Shown piece after piece: positions 23,565 through 35,773 of a DNA stretch of 64,000 nt. The translations under genes and the position numbers were made by a program. Origin of the DNA: Atherinomorus stipes (lineage: Eukaryota > Chordata > Actinopteri > Atheriniformes > Atherinidae); contig JALJCO010009025.1 of NCBI GenBank assembly GCA_023101725.1, forward strand, positions 558,001-622,000, read 5' to 3'. The notes below the pieces were generated by a model. That model was not told the origin of the DNA, did not search any database, and worked only from the letters and a program-made list of their open reading frames with translations. Every line of letters begins with the position of its first letter. The first letter of the stretch is position 1.

Positions 23565-24074
23565 AAAAGCAAAAAAAAAAAGAAGGGGGGGGGGGAGGCC
23601 GGGAGGAAAGACCATAAATAAATAGGAAAAAAAAATAAAGGAGGAAGAGAGGGAGGGGAGAAAAAAAAGGGGGGGAGGGGGAGGAGAAAAAGGGGGGGGG
23701 GGAGAGGGAACAAAAAAAGAGAGAGGGGCGGGGCGGAACGGGGAGGGCCGGGGGAGCGGTGGAGGACGCCCAAATGGGAAGATGGGAGAAAGGTAGATAC
23801 CCGTCTCGGGGGGGACACGGGTTATCCAGGGAGGAAGACTAAAAAGCAATCGAAGATAACCAAACGGGAGATCGGAAACAAGACGGAGGGACGGGGCGGT
23901 TAGGGTTGAAATAGTACAAATACTTTATACTACTTTGGACCCTTTTTCATAATATATAGGTACACTTCTGGCCTCATAAAGACCAATATTGTAGTTTTGA
24001 GAGAACATTTGTAAAAAATGTACCTATAGGTAAAGAAATGTTCCTGTCTCGTACCTCTAATTTTGAGTGTGTAG
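22953..24074. mobile_element. MITE with CTAC-CACTCAAAA terminal inverted repeats
   Basis: The left terminus at 22953-22976 and the right at 24051-24074 match inversely at 22 of 24 positions, with core CACTCAAAA...AGAGGTAC. The interior repeats TGTACC/GGTACA motifs near both ends. The centre (23370-23890) is replaced by an abnormal homopurine block. No transposase and no clear target duplication are seen. Confidence 0.7.
23370..23890. repeat. Homopurine/homopolymer low-complexity block
   Basis: Almost only G and A on the plus strand, with a 21-G run at 23398-23418 and a 32-A run at 23531-23562. It sits in the middle of the MITE at 22953-24074. The Phe/Pro ORFs on its minus strand are translation artefacts. 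It may be a genuine purine tract or a sequencing/assembly artefact. Confidence 0.9.
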
Positions 24075-25368
24075 AATATAAAAAAACATGTTTATGAATT
24101 CCAAGGAATTCTTAAATATTTCTATTCATTGTATACACTTATTCTAATTCTTTTTACTCTATATATTTTCACAATTGTCACTTTCTGTCATTCATTTCTC
24201 TTTCTAAACTTTTTTTCATTCTTTATCATAAATACTTTCTGATTTGTTCAAGCATGTGTTTGAAGGAAAACTGTGATAAGGTAACCTCATGAATAAATGT
24301 ATATTCACTTGTTGATGTGTTTATCCTCTTTTACTTTTTGTGAAATAAGACATCAAAGTCACCCAAGGCTTTTAAAATGACGAATGCTTTATAAAAATGT
24401 GTTAGAAAAGGCTGACATACTTGGCCATGTGTGAAAAGGGAAAGAGACAGAAAAATGATGTTCTTGTCAATTGAATACATGCCTGCAGCTGAAAAAAAAA
24501 AAAAAACCCACAAAGGTAAAGCACATTATTAATAAGAATTTGAAACTCAATTGCATGCTGAGTCTCCAATTGAAAAAGTAGAAGATCAAGCTGAAATAAG
24601 TCAACATAAAGCAGGAAGAACAGTGTCCAAAATTACTCAAATCTTTTCTCTGTTTCTCTAAGGAAAAAAATGATCAATGTTTATTTGGTATCAAATGCCA
24701 CATACATATGTTTGTCTTTGATAATCCTTTTTCTGATGCTTGATTGATTCCTCCATCTTTCCACCTGCCCCTGAGTCAAAGCTCTTTAGGTGGAAGAGTA
24801 CTCAATACCATACGGATCTTAAAGAAATCTGTTTTTCAGGTGATAAGATTGATCCAACATATTTGATTTCAGGCTAAAGCTTCACTTTTGCTGTTGCAGT
24901 TTTAATTTCCCCTGGATAGAGGGCGCTTTTACATCAGATTTGAAAACAAAAAAACATCTAAGGACACCTCTCTTCTAATCTATCCTTTAATCCACTAATT
25001 TAAACAGAAGAGACGGAGAAAGACATTGACTGGAATGCTACATCAGCAAGCAAGGTATCAGCAACGTACCAAGAAGCTGCACAGGTCACACTCTGAACAT
25101 CATGTTCTTTATTGGCTCAGTCACACAGTTCAGTGTTGTGGAAGACATCACGGCAATACACACTGTGTACCTACGGGAGAACCTGTTATCATATTAGAGT
25201 TACTTTTAATGTCCAGCAGCAGCATTTTGTGCACATTGCATCTTTATGTATTATTTGCGTGTATGAGGTGAACAGACGTAAGCAGAAGATTAAAATTCAT
25301 CTGGAAAGAAACACTCTCTGCTCATGTAATTAGTCTAAAAGCCTTTTCATCAGTTTTGGTGCAACTTT

Positions 25369-25399
<31 letters not shown>

Positions 25400-27290
25400 G
25401 ACACAACTAGACTGCTTATAACTGCTCATATTCTACATTCACCTTTTAACACCACTGGAGAAGGCATCAGTCTGATGGCAACGTTGCCTTTGTGTGTTTA
25501 TATGAGTTATTTATATGCTAATGATTTGGGAAGAGCATGTTAAAGTGGTGAGCTAGTACGTGCATGAGAAGAAGAAAGAAGGCTGGAGATGCGACAGCCA
25601 AAGAACAGATTGTGGAGGAGAACTCCTTAAAAAGGTCTGTAAGTTGCTTTTCTGTTTTAAAAAAAAACAACAGATCTGCAGCTCCATGCTGAACTATGTT
25701 TACCCCTCTCATCCTCTTGCCTGTTATTCCTACCTTATTTTGATGAAATATTGTTATTCAGGTACCCTGTCTGGATTCTTGTCTGACTTGAGATACTATG
25801 GCACGAAACACACCTTTTCTTCCTGCCTGAAATGCCAAATGCAGCGGTAAGCAATGATTGACAGCTCCGCACTCCCGTCAGTGCAACAGGCTTCTCTTCT
25901 TCACTCTGATGGCAGCGCTGCGCTGACTTCTCAGCTTCGGCGATGAGGCCCAGTGGGCTGAGTGGCAGTCAGTACACTGGATTTTAAGCTTTTGTTTGTG
26001 TTTGGCTGATTTTGCTGAGTTAAGAACTGTTCTGAAGACTTGCATTTTATATCCTTTTCATGCAGTTTTTCCAGTACTGTCATACAAAGTTCAGCAGGGC
26101 AAATAACAAACACACACCGAATGGTTTGCCTAGAGTAGCCTGCTGTTGTGATTGTCAGTTAATGTCATTCTTCATGAGATGTCCTCAGATATTTATTTTT
26201 GTCCAGCCACCTGATACCCTCTGATCTGCCTTTCAGGAAGTCTGATACTCTCATTGTCATGCCACCATTGTCAAGACCAGCTTCTATAAAATATAAATAC
26301 ATTAAATATACAACTATTTCCAAATCCTTTGGTCATTTATATCCAATATTAAACAAGAAATAGAATATGTCTCAAATCCTGAAGCTGAAAAATTAGTCTG
26401 TTTCTTTTTTTTTTTTAAAAAAAGAGAGATAGTCATTTTGAATTTCCCAGTAACAAACTGCTGTTAAAACAGGGATGTAACAGTTGTTTGGTGTCATTTA
26501 TCTTTGAGCAGTACTGAGGAGAGTAAGGTTTCCTGACTTGCCTGGCGTACAGTATATCTGAGCTGCTCAGCAATTTGGGGCTACTTCTGTTCGTGATGTG
26601 CTTGTTTTCAGTGTGAGCAGTGACGTGTCTACAAAATTTTTCATCCGGGAGGCCAAGGCAGGTATACCAGTAAAGGGGTGGCACATGTGAATAAGACCTT
26701 TATAAAAAAGAATTTAGATTCTAGGTAATAATGAACAGATTATTACAGCAAAAGTAGCCATCTAATGTTAAAGTAAAGCAAAATTTGTAAAAGCAAATAG
26801 CCATTGATTTTATAAATCAATAATTGTTTACTTAGGATAATCCTACATTGTACAGCTTTTATCACTGGTGCACTGACACCAGTGTTTCCCCTACCATTCT
26901 ACAGGCCTGCCGCCAGGCCAAAAAGAAATTAGAATAAAATTAATCAATAAGCCAAAATCAATTAATTCATCAACCAGTAACCCTCCGTGCAGTGCAAACT
27001 TTTGAGCGCAACGTGAGTCAACCTGCTTTGTTGCCTAGAAACGATGCGAACCACTGCTCAGAGCGACGTGAAACGACAGGAAAAATCCGAGGGTGACAAA
27101 AAAAAAAAAAAAAAAAGAAGCCCAAACCAGAGTCTGATACAGACAAGTAACAGCTGCTGTTAAGTGTTTACCATTAACACTGCAACACTGCAGTCATACA
27201 GGTCAGAAGCTGTGGAAAAAAAGGAAGCATAGGTCATGATTCCAGATGAGAACAGCAGTGTTCGTAGAGAGAACAAGGACTCGACCTCTT
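24075..27290. other. Intergenic, nothing recognised apart from short repeats
   Basis: AT-rich. Holds a (CA)n microsatellite at 25369-25395 and poly-A tracts at 24491-24506 and 27098-27116. No exon or known repeat family could be supported. Confidence 0.4.
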
Positions 27291-27560
27291 AAGGTCCTTT
27301 CAGATAGAACGCGGCAAGCGCAGGCGGACGGCGGCAACCCATTTATTGGCTCTCTCCAATCGTAGAAACGATCGGAATGAGTGTTTACATGGTCATTTCT
27401 TCTAGCTGATTTGATTGTAAAAAAGTTTAAACCACCCCCATGAGACTGAAAATTCTTTCCGATCAAGGCCGACTGGATCTGCTGACATGTTTGCATGACA
27501 CATTTTTATTCTGATTGGCATTTGATCGGATCAAAACTTCTCCATGTAAACGAAGCTACT
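27291..27560. repeat. Possible MITE with GTTTACATGG inverted ends
   Basis: GTTTACATGG at about 27382 and CCATGTAAAC at about 27542 form an inverted pair enclosing GATCGGA-type sequence. The preceding AAGGTCCTTTCAGATAGAAC (27291) looks like a separate fish repeat end. Short and diverged; the class is uncertain. Confidence 0.35.
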
Positions 27561-28029
27561 GTTTATCATTGGACCCCAATGTTCTCCTTGTCAGAGAACA
27601 GATCCCGTACAAAAAACTGGATACAAACCTGATTAAGGCAGACAACATACAATCTCCTTGATGTAAGTGTTGCTGACATCCCTTCAGTTGACTCTGCTAC
27701 AGATGATTGATTGTAAATTGAATAACTTAACAGCCTACTTGAGCTCACCTTGTCTCACATCCTCTGTGATCATCTGGACATGATAATGGACAGTCTGAAA
27801 TGGAGAGGCATGTGGTTCATGATGTTAATCGTCGCTAATAATGTTACAGGAGTACAAATAGGTTAAATAAGTTTGCTTTTCAAAAAATCATTTGATTGGC
27901 TTCACCAACAAAGTCACATGAGTCACTTTTTGTGTTCAACTTCCAGGCTTACAGTGAACTTCTACTTTTTGGCTACACAAATAAACTTGCAATTTTTATA
28001 TTTTTGTATTTATTTTTTACTTTGACAGT

Positions 28030-28264
28030 TTCAGACAAACGGCCTCGGAGTTTGATAGACGTATTATTCAATCAATAAGCACGGGCCGTTCAAGACAATT
28101 GGATTGGGTATTTTCAATCCTGTCCGTTCCACAGGTGACTATTTTTTTTTTTAAATTTTTATGTCAGAGCATTTAATTAATTGTCTGCAACTGGGGTGTG
28201 AAGAAAATTTTAAGCAATATAGTAAAAAACTGCTCCTGGACAACATCATCCACCCTGCCTTTAA
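28030..28264. mobile_element. TTAA-MITE terminal fragment (AGGCAGGGTGGATGATG family)
   Basis: Matches 37410-37640 over its whole length (GGAGTTTGATAGAC, GGGCCGTT, CCGTTCCACAGGTGACT, AAGCAATATAGTAAAAAACTG) and ends CACCCTGCCT-TTAA at 28261-28264. The opposite terminus is not found, so it is a one-ended fragment. Confidence 0.7.
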
Positions 28265-29334
28265 TGGAAACAAACCACGAGTTGGTAAAAATACAACAAC
28301 TGTAGTGGACATCCACACAAAAAAGAGAGCATGCTTCTTTAGGATTTCATTTTTATTCCTGGGAATATCTGGAACATTAGTCCAATCTGGAAAAACACTG
28401 GTAATGTAGGTCAGTCTGACCAATTCAGGCCAGATGATTGTTATATTTTAATCTTAACCAGGAATTTGTAAAAGTTGCTTTGATTTCCCTTGTTTTGCGT
28501 TGAAGGGTAACTTTCTTTTTTTCCAACCTGGGCCTTATTTGTAAGAATTTACTCAGCGCTACAATTTCTGTGTCACTCTGACTCATTCGTTCATTCATTT
28601 GTTCACCCACTTAAATCCTTCTTTTAGTTATTTAAAAACCTTCTCAGTGGTCTTTAAATTGCGAAATTTTAAGCCAAAATCCCGCAATATCATTTCCAGG
28701 ACTCAGCTTCTGCAGAGCTGCCAGTAGCTCATTAGCAAATTTCCTCTGAGTCTTCCCCCTGCAGCTCAGAGCTGGCTCTACATGCTAGCTAGCTCTTCCT
28801 GCAAACTTGCAGCCTGCTAATTTCTGGACCCAAAGATAAATTTGTTGTAAGTTTACATCTGCTTTTGGGTGCCCCCTTCTCTGCCTTTGATCATGACAGA
28901 AACTTCATAAATAGGAAGATAAAGTGGGTTTACATCAGGTTTATGACATTGACAAACACCTACATGTGTGGTTTGTTATATTGCTGTTACTAGGAAACCA
29001 TGAGGATTGTTCTAAATGGGTGGATGGGGCCAAGCAGGGTAGAAGCTTTGTGATTGGCCACTGAGTTAGTCACATCAGAAACCAAGTTTGTCTGAGTCTG
29101 CCTTTTAGGTCCTCCCATAGCTTCATGATGATTTGAGAGCAGAAATACACAGAAATGCAGTTTTAAGTTTAGTTTTCTCAACCTATGTCCTTTAATACCG
29201 CTGCCCCCTTCACTCACGTTATATGGATATACGCTGACGGCAAGAAATGCATATATTGTCCGAAGGAGTCAGGGTGACACAGAAATTTTAGCGCTGAGTA
29301 AATGCACGTATACATTAGGAATAAGGTCCAGGGG
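28265..29334. other. Intergenic, nothing recognised
   Basis: No repeat or coding signal was identified. The spacer before 28030 (27560-28030) is equally plain. Confidence 0.4.
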
Positions 29335-29640
29335 TCTGTTGCACAAAGCAGGTTTAATGAAAACCCTGTTCAACCCTAAAATTCGGGAAACTCTGAGTTT
29401 TTCGTAACACAAAGGTGGGTAACTCAAACCAGGGAAAGAGGAGGAACTCTAGCCTGTTTCATGAAGAGGGGTAACTTAAACCCCCGGTGAGTTACCATAG
29501 TAACAGACTCTCTGAAATTAACCTGGTCGGGAGCTGGTTAATGTGGAGAAACCTTGAGTTTCTCGCTGTCTCTGGCCACTTTCAGCCACACTCGCCGTTT
29601 CATTTCCTCATTCATTCATTCAGTCAGTCAGCGGTGAGTT
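29335..29640. repeat. Interspersed repeat, CTGTTGCACAAAGCAGG type
   Basis: GGGTCTGTTGCACAAAGCAG, CTGTTTCATGAAGAGGGGTA and GAGTTACCATAGTAAC are elements of a common fish MITE that I recall starting with a CTGTTTCACAAAGCAGG-like end. The right end is not visible. Confidence 0.45.
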
Positions 29641-29674
29641 TTGGCTGCTGCCGTCTCAAATAAAACATGTTAAA

Positions 29675-30577
29675 AATGTTTGTAGCACCGGCAGCTCACA
29701 TGGATGTTATTTGCTTACATTGATGGATAATTGGATTCCGATCGACGGGATAAAACGGACCAGCCTGTTATGGAGCTGTATGCACTCGACCCAGAGTCTG
29801 ACATGGAGTTTGAAGTACACGCAGTACCACAGAAGTACCACAGAGACCCCTGACAAGTAAGTAAATTAGCGAACAAATCATAGGCTAACAGCTAGCATTG
29901 AGCTGAGAGACATGTTTCACTCACCAGTCCTGTTGTCTGTCCATGCGTGTTTTTATAGTAGGAACTGTGTCAGGTTTCAGAAGTAATCCCCGAGAAAAAA
30001 ACACTTTACTGCCCGAGAATCATGAAGTTGTCAGGAGTGAAGTTCACACACAAAGTTGAGGTTTTTTTTCTGCTCCTGAAGTTATAATCCAACCACTTCT
30101 GGCAAGTCGATTCGTCCAGTACAACAAATAAACTCCAACGCTGAACGCAACCACATTTTCCCCAACTTGCCGTCCTCTAGAGCTTAAAAAAAAGCAAAAC
30201 ATTCTCCTGAACTCTGGAGCAAACGTCTGTTAGCTGATGGCTGTTTGTCTCTGAGGAAATCTTCCTGCAGGCTGTTAGTTTCTTCCTCAGAGAGTGTGTA
30301 TAGGATAGGATTCTCTTTGAGTTGCTGTTCAACAAAGAGGACGTCCTGCTACAATGCTGCGCATGCGTATTTGACGCTTTGTGATTGGTGCCACCTTGTT
30401 GCGTATACCGGTGTCAGTCAGTTATGTTAAGGAAGCTACAGCTTGGGCTGAATATATTATTCAAATATGCACAAATGAAGAAAAAAACGACTTAAATGAA
30501 GTTTTTTATGAGGAAATAACACAGTAACATGCTGAAAAGCTCTTAAAAGTCCAGTTTTCATGACAGGGCTCCTTTAA
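29675..30577 (+). mobile_element. TTAA-MITE, AGGAGCCCTGTCATG family, 5'-truncated copy
   Basis: Aligns with 36283-37254 (GATGGATAATTGGA, CCAGCCTGTTATG, CTAACAGCTAGCATTGAGCTG, GTAACATGCTGAAAAGCTC) and ends TGACAGGGCTCCT-TTAA at 30574-30577. The left terminus is absent. It lacks the long purine block found in the other copy. Confidence 0.8.
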
Positions 30578-32498
30578 GTCTCCTTTAAAGCAGACAAATC
30601 CCCTCAAGCTAGAATATAATTTTTTTTTTGCACAAATGTGATTCAAAAGCAGTACTAGTACAGAAAAACAATCCACCAGCTGCCTTTCTCCTCAGCCACC
30701 AAAAAGTCAATTGATGTTTGCATTGAAAGTGAGCTAATAATTATCTGTCTCTAAATAAGGAGTGCTCCAGTGTTTACTCCTTTATTGTTAACAACTGTGT
30801 GCTACCAATATCTGGTATCACCTTCACATTTCCACTACCAGCCTATCACTTATCAAAGTCAACTTATCAGTGGTGGGATCAGTAGCTGGCTTGGAAATAA
30901 AATAACCTTCTTTGTTTCTCAGTAGTTTTAATTACGTTCTTTCATGGTGTCAGTGTACTGCATGACTTTGACACAGAAGGTTGTTCATTTCCTGTGTCTG
31001 CTGTACAGTCAGCATTAATATTTTTTGCAATTACATCTACCCAAAGCTCAGGCCCAGCACATCCAGCCCATCATGTACGCAGGAGTTACTGAACACTACA
31101 AAATCATCAACGCTAATGCACTGCGACAAACTGCTTGAAATATGCTGCCAGAAACCTGATTATAGTTTTTGTACTGTATGTCAAATGATATCAATCACTG
31201 TCGGCTGATTAACTTAATGTAAGTGTTTTTTGTAATGCATTTAAACATTCAAATATTCAGTTGTAGTTGCTGGTGTGCACATCCAACATCATCTATGGAA
31301 CTACAGAAAACAAAAACAAACCACAATTTAAACCCTGACATTATCAAAGCAGCGTTTTGCTCCTTAAGGGTTTTTTTTTTTTTTTTTGCCTTAGAGGTGG
31401 CTCATCGGAAAACAAAAATGAACCCAATTTGGAAGTTAATGAAAGAGGACTTGTTGGTCTGATCATCTAACAGTGTTTCTTCTGAGGCTGACAAGAAAAA
31501 CAAATTTTAAAGCAAAGACAACAGGCTGAACTTATCCTGACCATATCTCAGACTGTCGGCATCACTGATGCGTGGCTTTATCGTCTACACTGACTTCTGT
31601 ACAAATTCTCATCTTTTCATGGTTATTAGTGATCACTGCATTGATGCCTGACAAAGAAAAAACAAAATCCTTTTAAATCCATCATCATGTAAATGTCTAT
31701 TGATTGTTAACAGTGGACACAAGACTTTGGTTCACTCCTCATTTGTTTTACTCTTTCTGAATATGTGAACAAGTTGACAAGTTTTTTCCTTCGCCTTTTA
31801 TTTTACACCTTAAGCATTTCAGTGGTAATCTTCAATGCATTTATCTGATTGAAACAGTGCAGAGATTTTGTTTTTGTATGCCTAAAATATAAACCCAGTA
31901 AAGATCCCGTTATGCAATAGCATATTCTTGAATAAATGTAACTTTCTGGTTGGCTCTTCAGGAGCATCTGGACACGGGCCACTGTTCAACCAGCTGAACT
32001 TCATGGTGCCCAAATTTTCATACTTCAATGTTAAATAAATAAATAAATGAATAATGTGAGCAAGTCAGGCAGGGACAGTCTGGGTTTTAAGGCATTTGAA
32101 ACAGTTCAGCAGCAGTATATCTGCTGTGAGAGAATAACTCTCTTTACTGTGGACTTTGGGCTTTATAACATTGCAGAGGTTTGAGGTTTTATGTTTACAA
32201 AATGTAACACTGAGGGAAAAAGTAAATTAAAGGTGGGATGAATCAAACAGTCTGATTAACAGACTGAAACTCCATAGATCCTCGGCAAGGCAGGGAAACT
32301 TTGTTTCTCCTTGACAAGAAAGGTACCGCTAGACATTAAACACAGTCCAGAAGAGCTGTGTTTAATGTTTCCAAGCACCATGGAACATTTACACAAGTCT
32401 TTCCACTTAGTTTGACAGATTAAAGCTTCAGTATATTGTAGACATGCTGTGATAACGTAGAATCCTGACTGTGCTCCCTCTCTTTCTTTCGAACCAGT
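30578..32498. other. Intergenic, nothing recognised
   Basis: AT-rich, with poly-T at 31371-31387. ORFs are short and featureless. Confidence 0.4.
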
Positions 32499-32501
32499 AT
32501 T

Positions 32502-34281
32502 GGCCGCGTTTCCCAGTTAAGATTCTTCTTTGGATTAAAGAAGGCCTCAAGGAAGCTCTTCCCAACAAAGGATCGCAAAGATACGCCCGTTTCCCAGATT
32601 GCTTCTTTCGCGCGTTCTTATTTCCTGAGAAACGTCTTTGCTACGCTACATCTTAAGAAGGTCCTAACAGAAGCTATCCACTTCCGGGGGTGCTGAAAAA
32701 AAAGCAATCGAGGTCAGGTATACCGATCGACACCATTCATTTAGTGTGGAGGTTATTTTCCGACGCTGATATTGAGCCCATTTATACGTTTATGTGTTTG
32801 TGCAAGAAGACAAACTGTTAAAAATATGCATGTGATTACCAGTGATTGCAAATATTCATTGAAAAGCTCATTGTATATTGTGTAATTGGCCAAATTGTGC
32901 TAAACAGGTGTAGGCGATTGGAAATTTACAGATGCCCTATAAATAATGGTCATTCTGACGCTATTTGTTGACGTAATGGCTGAAGGGAACCCCGCCAAGA
33001 GGATTCCTGAAACGTGCGTGTGTGTCATATCGATGCTCAGTAGTAGAATCGGGAAACGGTGGCTAGGTGATTGAAACACTGAAAAAGGGTAACATTTTCT
33101 TGTTCGCAAAAAAATAGATCAACTCCTGGAACTCCTGACAAGCTTCAGCCAAAAACGATATGCACCAAACTTTCAAAAACCTTTTGTCGGGTTACTGTTG
33201 TCTGGGGAAATCTTGGAGGATGTAATCACCTACACACATCTTATGTTAAATGAGCTCCACATGGCAGCATTTGGTAAATGGGCGACATACTGTATCTGGT
33301 GCGTAAAGTGTGCGTCCAGGATGACGCACGTGCATTCAACAAACAGTAATCCCGCAAATGGTTGACGTGACTTAATAAAGAATGGCTTGTTCTGCCACTC
33401 ACTCGTGCCCAATTCTTCAAAGGCCTGCGTAAACGCAAAGTAATGGGAATGCTCCACATATTACACTGAGAGGTTGTGTTTGCCATTTTTGAATCACTGC
33501 CCAGTGCCACCTATGATTTTTAACATGACCTTTGTGCTGAGGTTGGCAGAGAAAGGTAGTCAGGGGGACCTAAATAGGTGGTTCGGGTGGTACTGAAGTG
33601 TTTTATAGTTCAATATCAAAGTGTGGCCGGAGGGGGTGGTTTGGTGACTGGAGGGGGTGGTTTGGTTTGGTTCTCTGCACAGACATCTGATGCGGGTCTG
33701 ATATGGGTATGCGTAAATGGCCATGTTTTTATTGAGCGAAGCAGGTGCATCTCATCATGAACAGCTGACAAATGCGTAAATATGACGTGAGTCCTCATAG
33801 ATTGCGTATAATTTGCGTACAATTCCTACCGCAATGTTTTTGTTTCTGTGGTTGATACCCACAGGCCTATCTTGCCATAATGATTAAACTTAACCACAAT
33901 ATTTTCTGTCATTCACTCGGTAACTACAGTTTTCTTCCATCATAGATGATTGACATTATGACATGAGTGAGAAAACATGACTCAATACAACAACTGATCC
34001 GTGAATAGGTCCATTTTTAATAATTTCCATTTTCTACTTTTTTTTCACGGGAAATAGTGTCGTTTCCAAAAGTGACCAGTAGATGGGCCTGTTGTTCCCT
34101 TAGCAGGGGGGAACGTTAAAGAAGGTTCGAAAGAGTGGGTCTGGCCGCTCCTGAAAATAAAGAAGCTCCTGAGTTAAGAGCGCATCTGGGAAACGCAACG
34201 TCCAAACAAGGCACCTTTAAGAAGTGACTTAAGAAGGACCTCAGCGTTAAGAGTGTCTTAACTAATCTGGGAAACGCGGCC
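32502..34281. mobile_element. PIF/Harbinger-like element with TIRs
   Basis: Terminal inverted repeats GGCCGCGTTTCCCAG (32502) and CTGGGAAACGCGGCC (ending 34281) are flanked by ATT on both sides (32499-32501, 34282-34284), a 3-bp target duplication as in PIF/Harbinger. Subterminal GAAGG and TTAAGA motifs recur inverted at both ends. It is 1.78 kb, and no intact transposase was recognised; the minus-strand ORFs at 33230-33510 have no domain I can name. Superfamily assignment rests on the duplication length and terminus style. Confidence 0.6.
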
Positions 34282-34597
34282 ATTGTCATTCTTGAGGTCT
34301 CAATGCGTTTCAAGTAAACTATTTAAAGTAAGAAAGACTATCTCAGTATGTACTTTAAAATTTTTGTCAAATGGTGAGCAAACCTGCAGCAAAGAAATAA
34401 AAATCTAAATAGAAATGGGAAAAAAAAATCTGCATCAGAGGAGATAAAAACACACACAGCAAATCAGTTCGTACGTTGCAAGCATTTCGTCTTAACCAGT
34501 CACATAAGCTCACACCTATCTCTCCAAAAGGAGGGTTGTTGTGGTCCTGATAAACACTCTGGCAGTGGTACTAGTGTTCGTATTCAATTTGATTTAA
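34282..34597. other. Intergenic, nothing recognised
   Basis: Short AT-rich spacer between the Harbinger-like element and the poly-T tail of the LINE relic. Confidence 0.4.
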
Positions 34598-35773
34598 TTT
34601 TTTTTTTTTTTTTGCACAATTAAGATATACGGTAAATGGAAATAAAAGACAGATGATACAGGGAGAAGCAAAAAGCACAAACAGGCTTATAACAAGCCTC
34701 CACTTATAACAAAACCACTAAGAGAAAAAAAGATAAATCGGATCTTTAAGAATATACATAATGCTCCACAAAATAAAATTAAACATCGTAATCAACAACA
34801 TAATGTTTTATCGAAAACATACATAATTAAAATATCACAAATCAGCAATCAAATGTCCTTTAAACCATCTTTTAAAACTTTAAATATCATGAGACTTGTT
34901 TGCTAAATAAATTTTATTATTCCAGTTTAATCCTTCTGTATATTACTGAAAATTGTCTTTGCCTGGTGAGTAACCAGGGAAGATGAAGATCTGCTGATTG
35001 TTGAGTTACGCAAGAATGAACTTCTGAATTAACTTGGAAATAAGACAGAAAATGATCAGTAATCTTCCCTTTGCTTGAATACATTTTAGAGATCCCCCCC
35101 CCCCCCAAAAAAATGAAAAATCTGAAAAGTATTGATATCATAAATAGTGAGAATATTTAATGTCTTATGTAGAAGAATTAATTTATTTTCTCTTATTAAT
35201 TTAAATTGCAAAGTTATTATCAACTCTTGTTGATTTATATACAAGAAGAAAAAAATAACGGTAACTGTAACTCACTAGTAACATCAGAATTTTTTTTTTT
35301 TTTTTAGAAAATTTAAATTACCATTAAAATCTCCAAGGATACAACAATATTTGGTTTCTTTGTTTATTCTATCGAGACAGCTTGAAAAATTTTCATTGAA
35401 GTCAATAATGGCTTGATCAGGAGAGCAGTAAATAATCCCAACTATGATGTTTTTATTGCCAGCAGCACCTGTAACCCCAATGAACAAGGATTCTGTTTCA
35501 ACTGAGTTTGACTTCAAGAAAAGATCATGCCTCATTTTAAATCCATATCACAACTAATAAATAGTGATATCCTACCGTCAGGTAGTCAGGAGAGTTTACA
35601 TTTCCTTTGAGTTATCTGTGAGCCAAGTTTCTATTAGAGCAATAAATGAAAACTGGTGGTTTAGTGATAAGTAATAAAAAAATTAGTCAGAAGTAGAAAA
35701 TGTATTTGATGGTATAGAGGCACACATGTTGTTAAATCTGGGTTCTGTGTAAAACCTGCATAGTTCATCAATA
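34598..35773 (-). pseudogene. L2-like LINE relic: endonuclease plus RT C-terminal remnant
   Basis: On the minus strand the right part encodes APE-endonuclease signatures: ALIETWLTDN (about 35611-35653), then ESLFIG, GIIYCSP and LGDFNGN (35308-35535). The left part (34850-35060) encodes the C-terminal motif seen after the RT in L2/CR1-type LINEs: NSEVHS-TQQSADLHLP, RQRQFSVIYR, WNN, FKRWFKGHL. The RT catalytic core between them is deleted. The 3' end is a poly-T (poly-A on the minus strand) at 34599-34612. Several stops and frameshifts make it dead. The 5' part continues beyond the MITE at 37641. Confidence 0.75.

Noticed and set aside
23306..23849. Phe/Pro-rich 170-aa ORFs
   Set aside because: Direct translation of a homopurine/homopyrimidine block.
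23868..23878. AGATCGGAA adapter-like motif as proof of contamination
   Set aside because: Only nine bases match and the following bases do not continue as an adapter, so it is suggestive at best.
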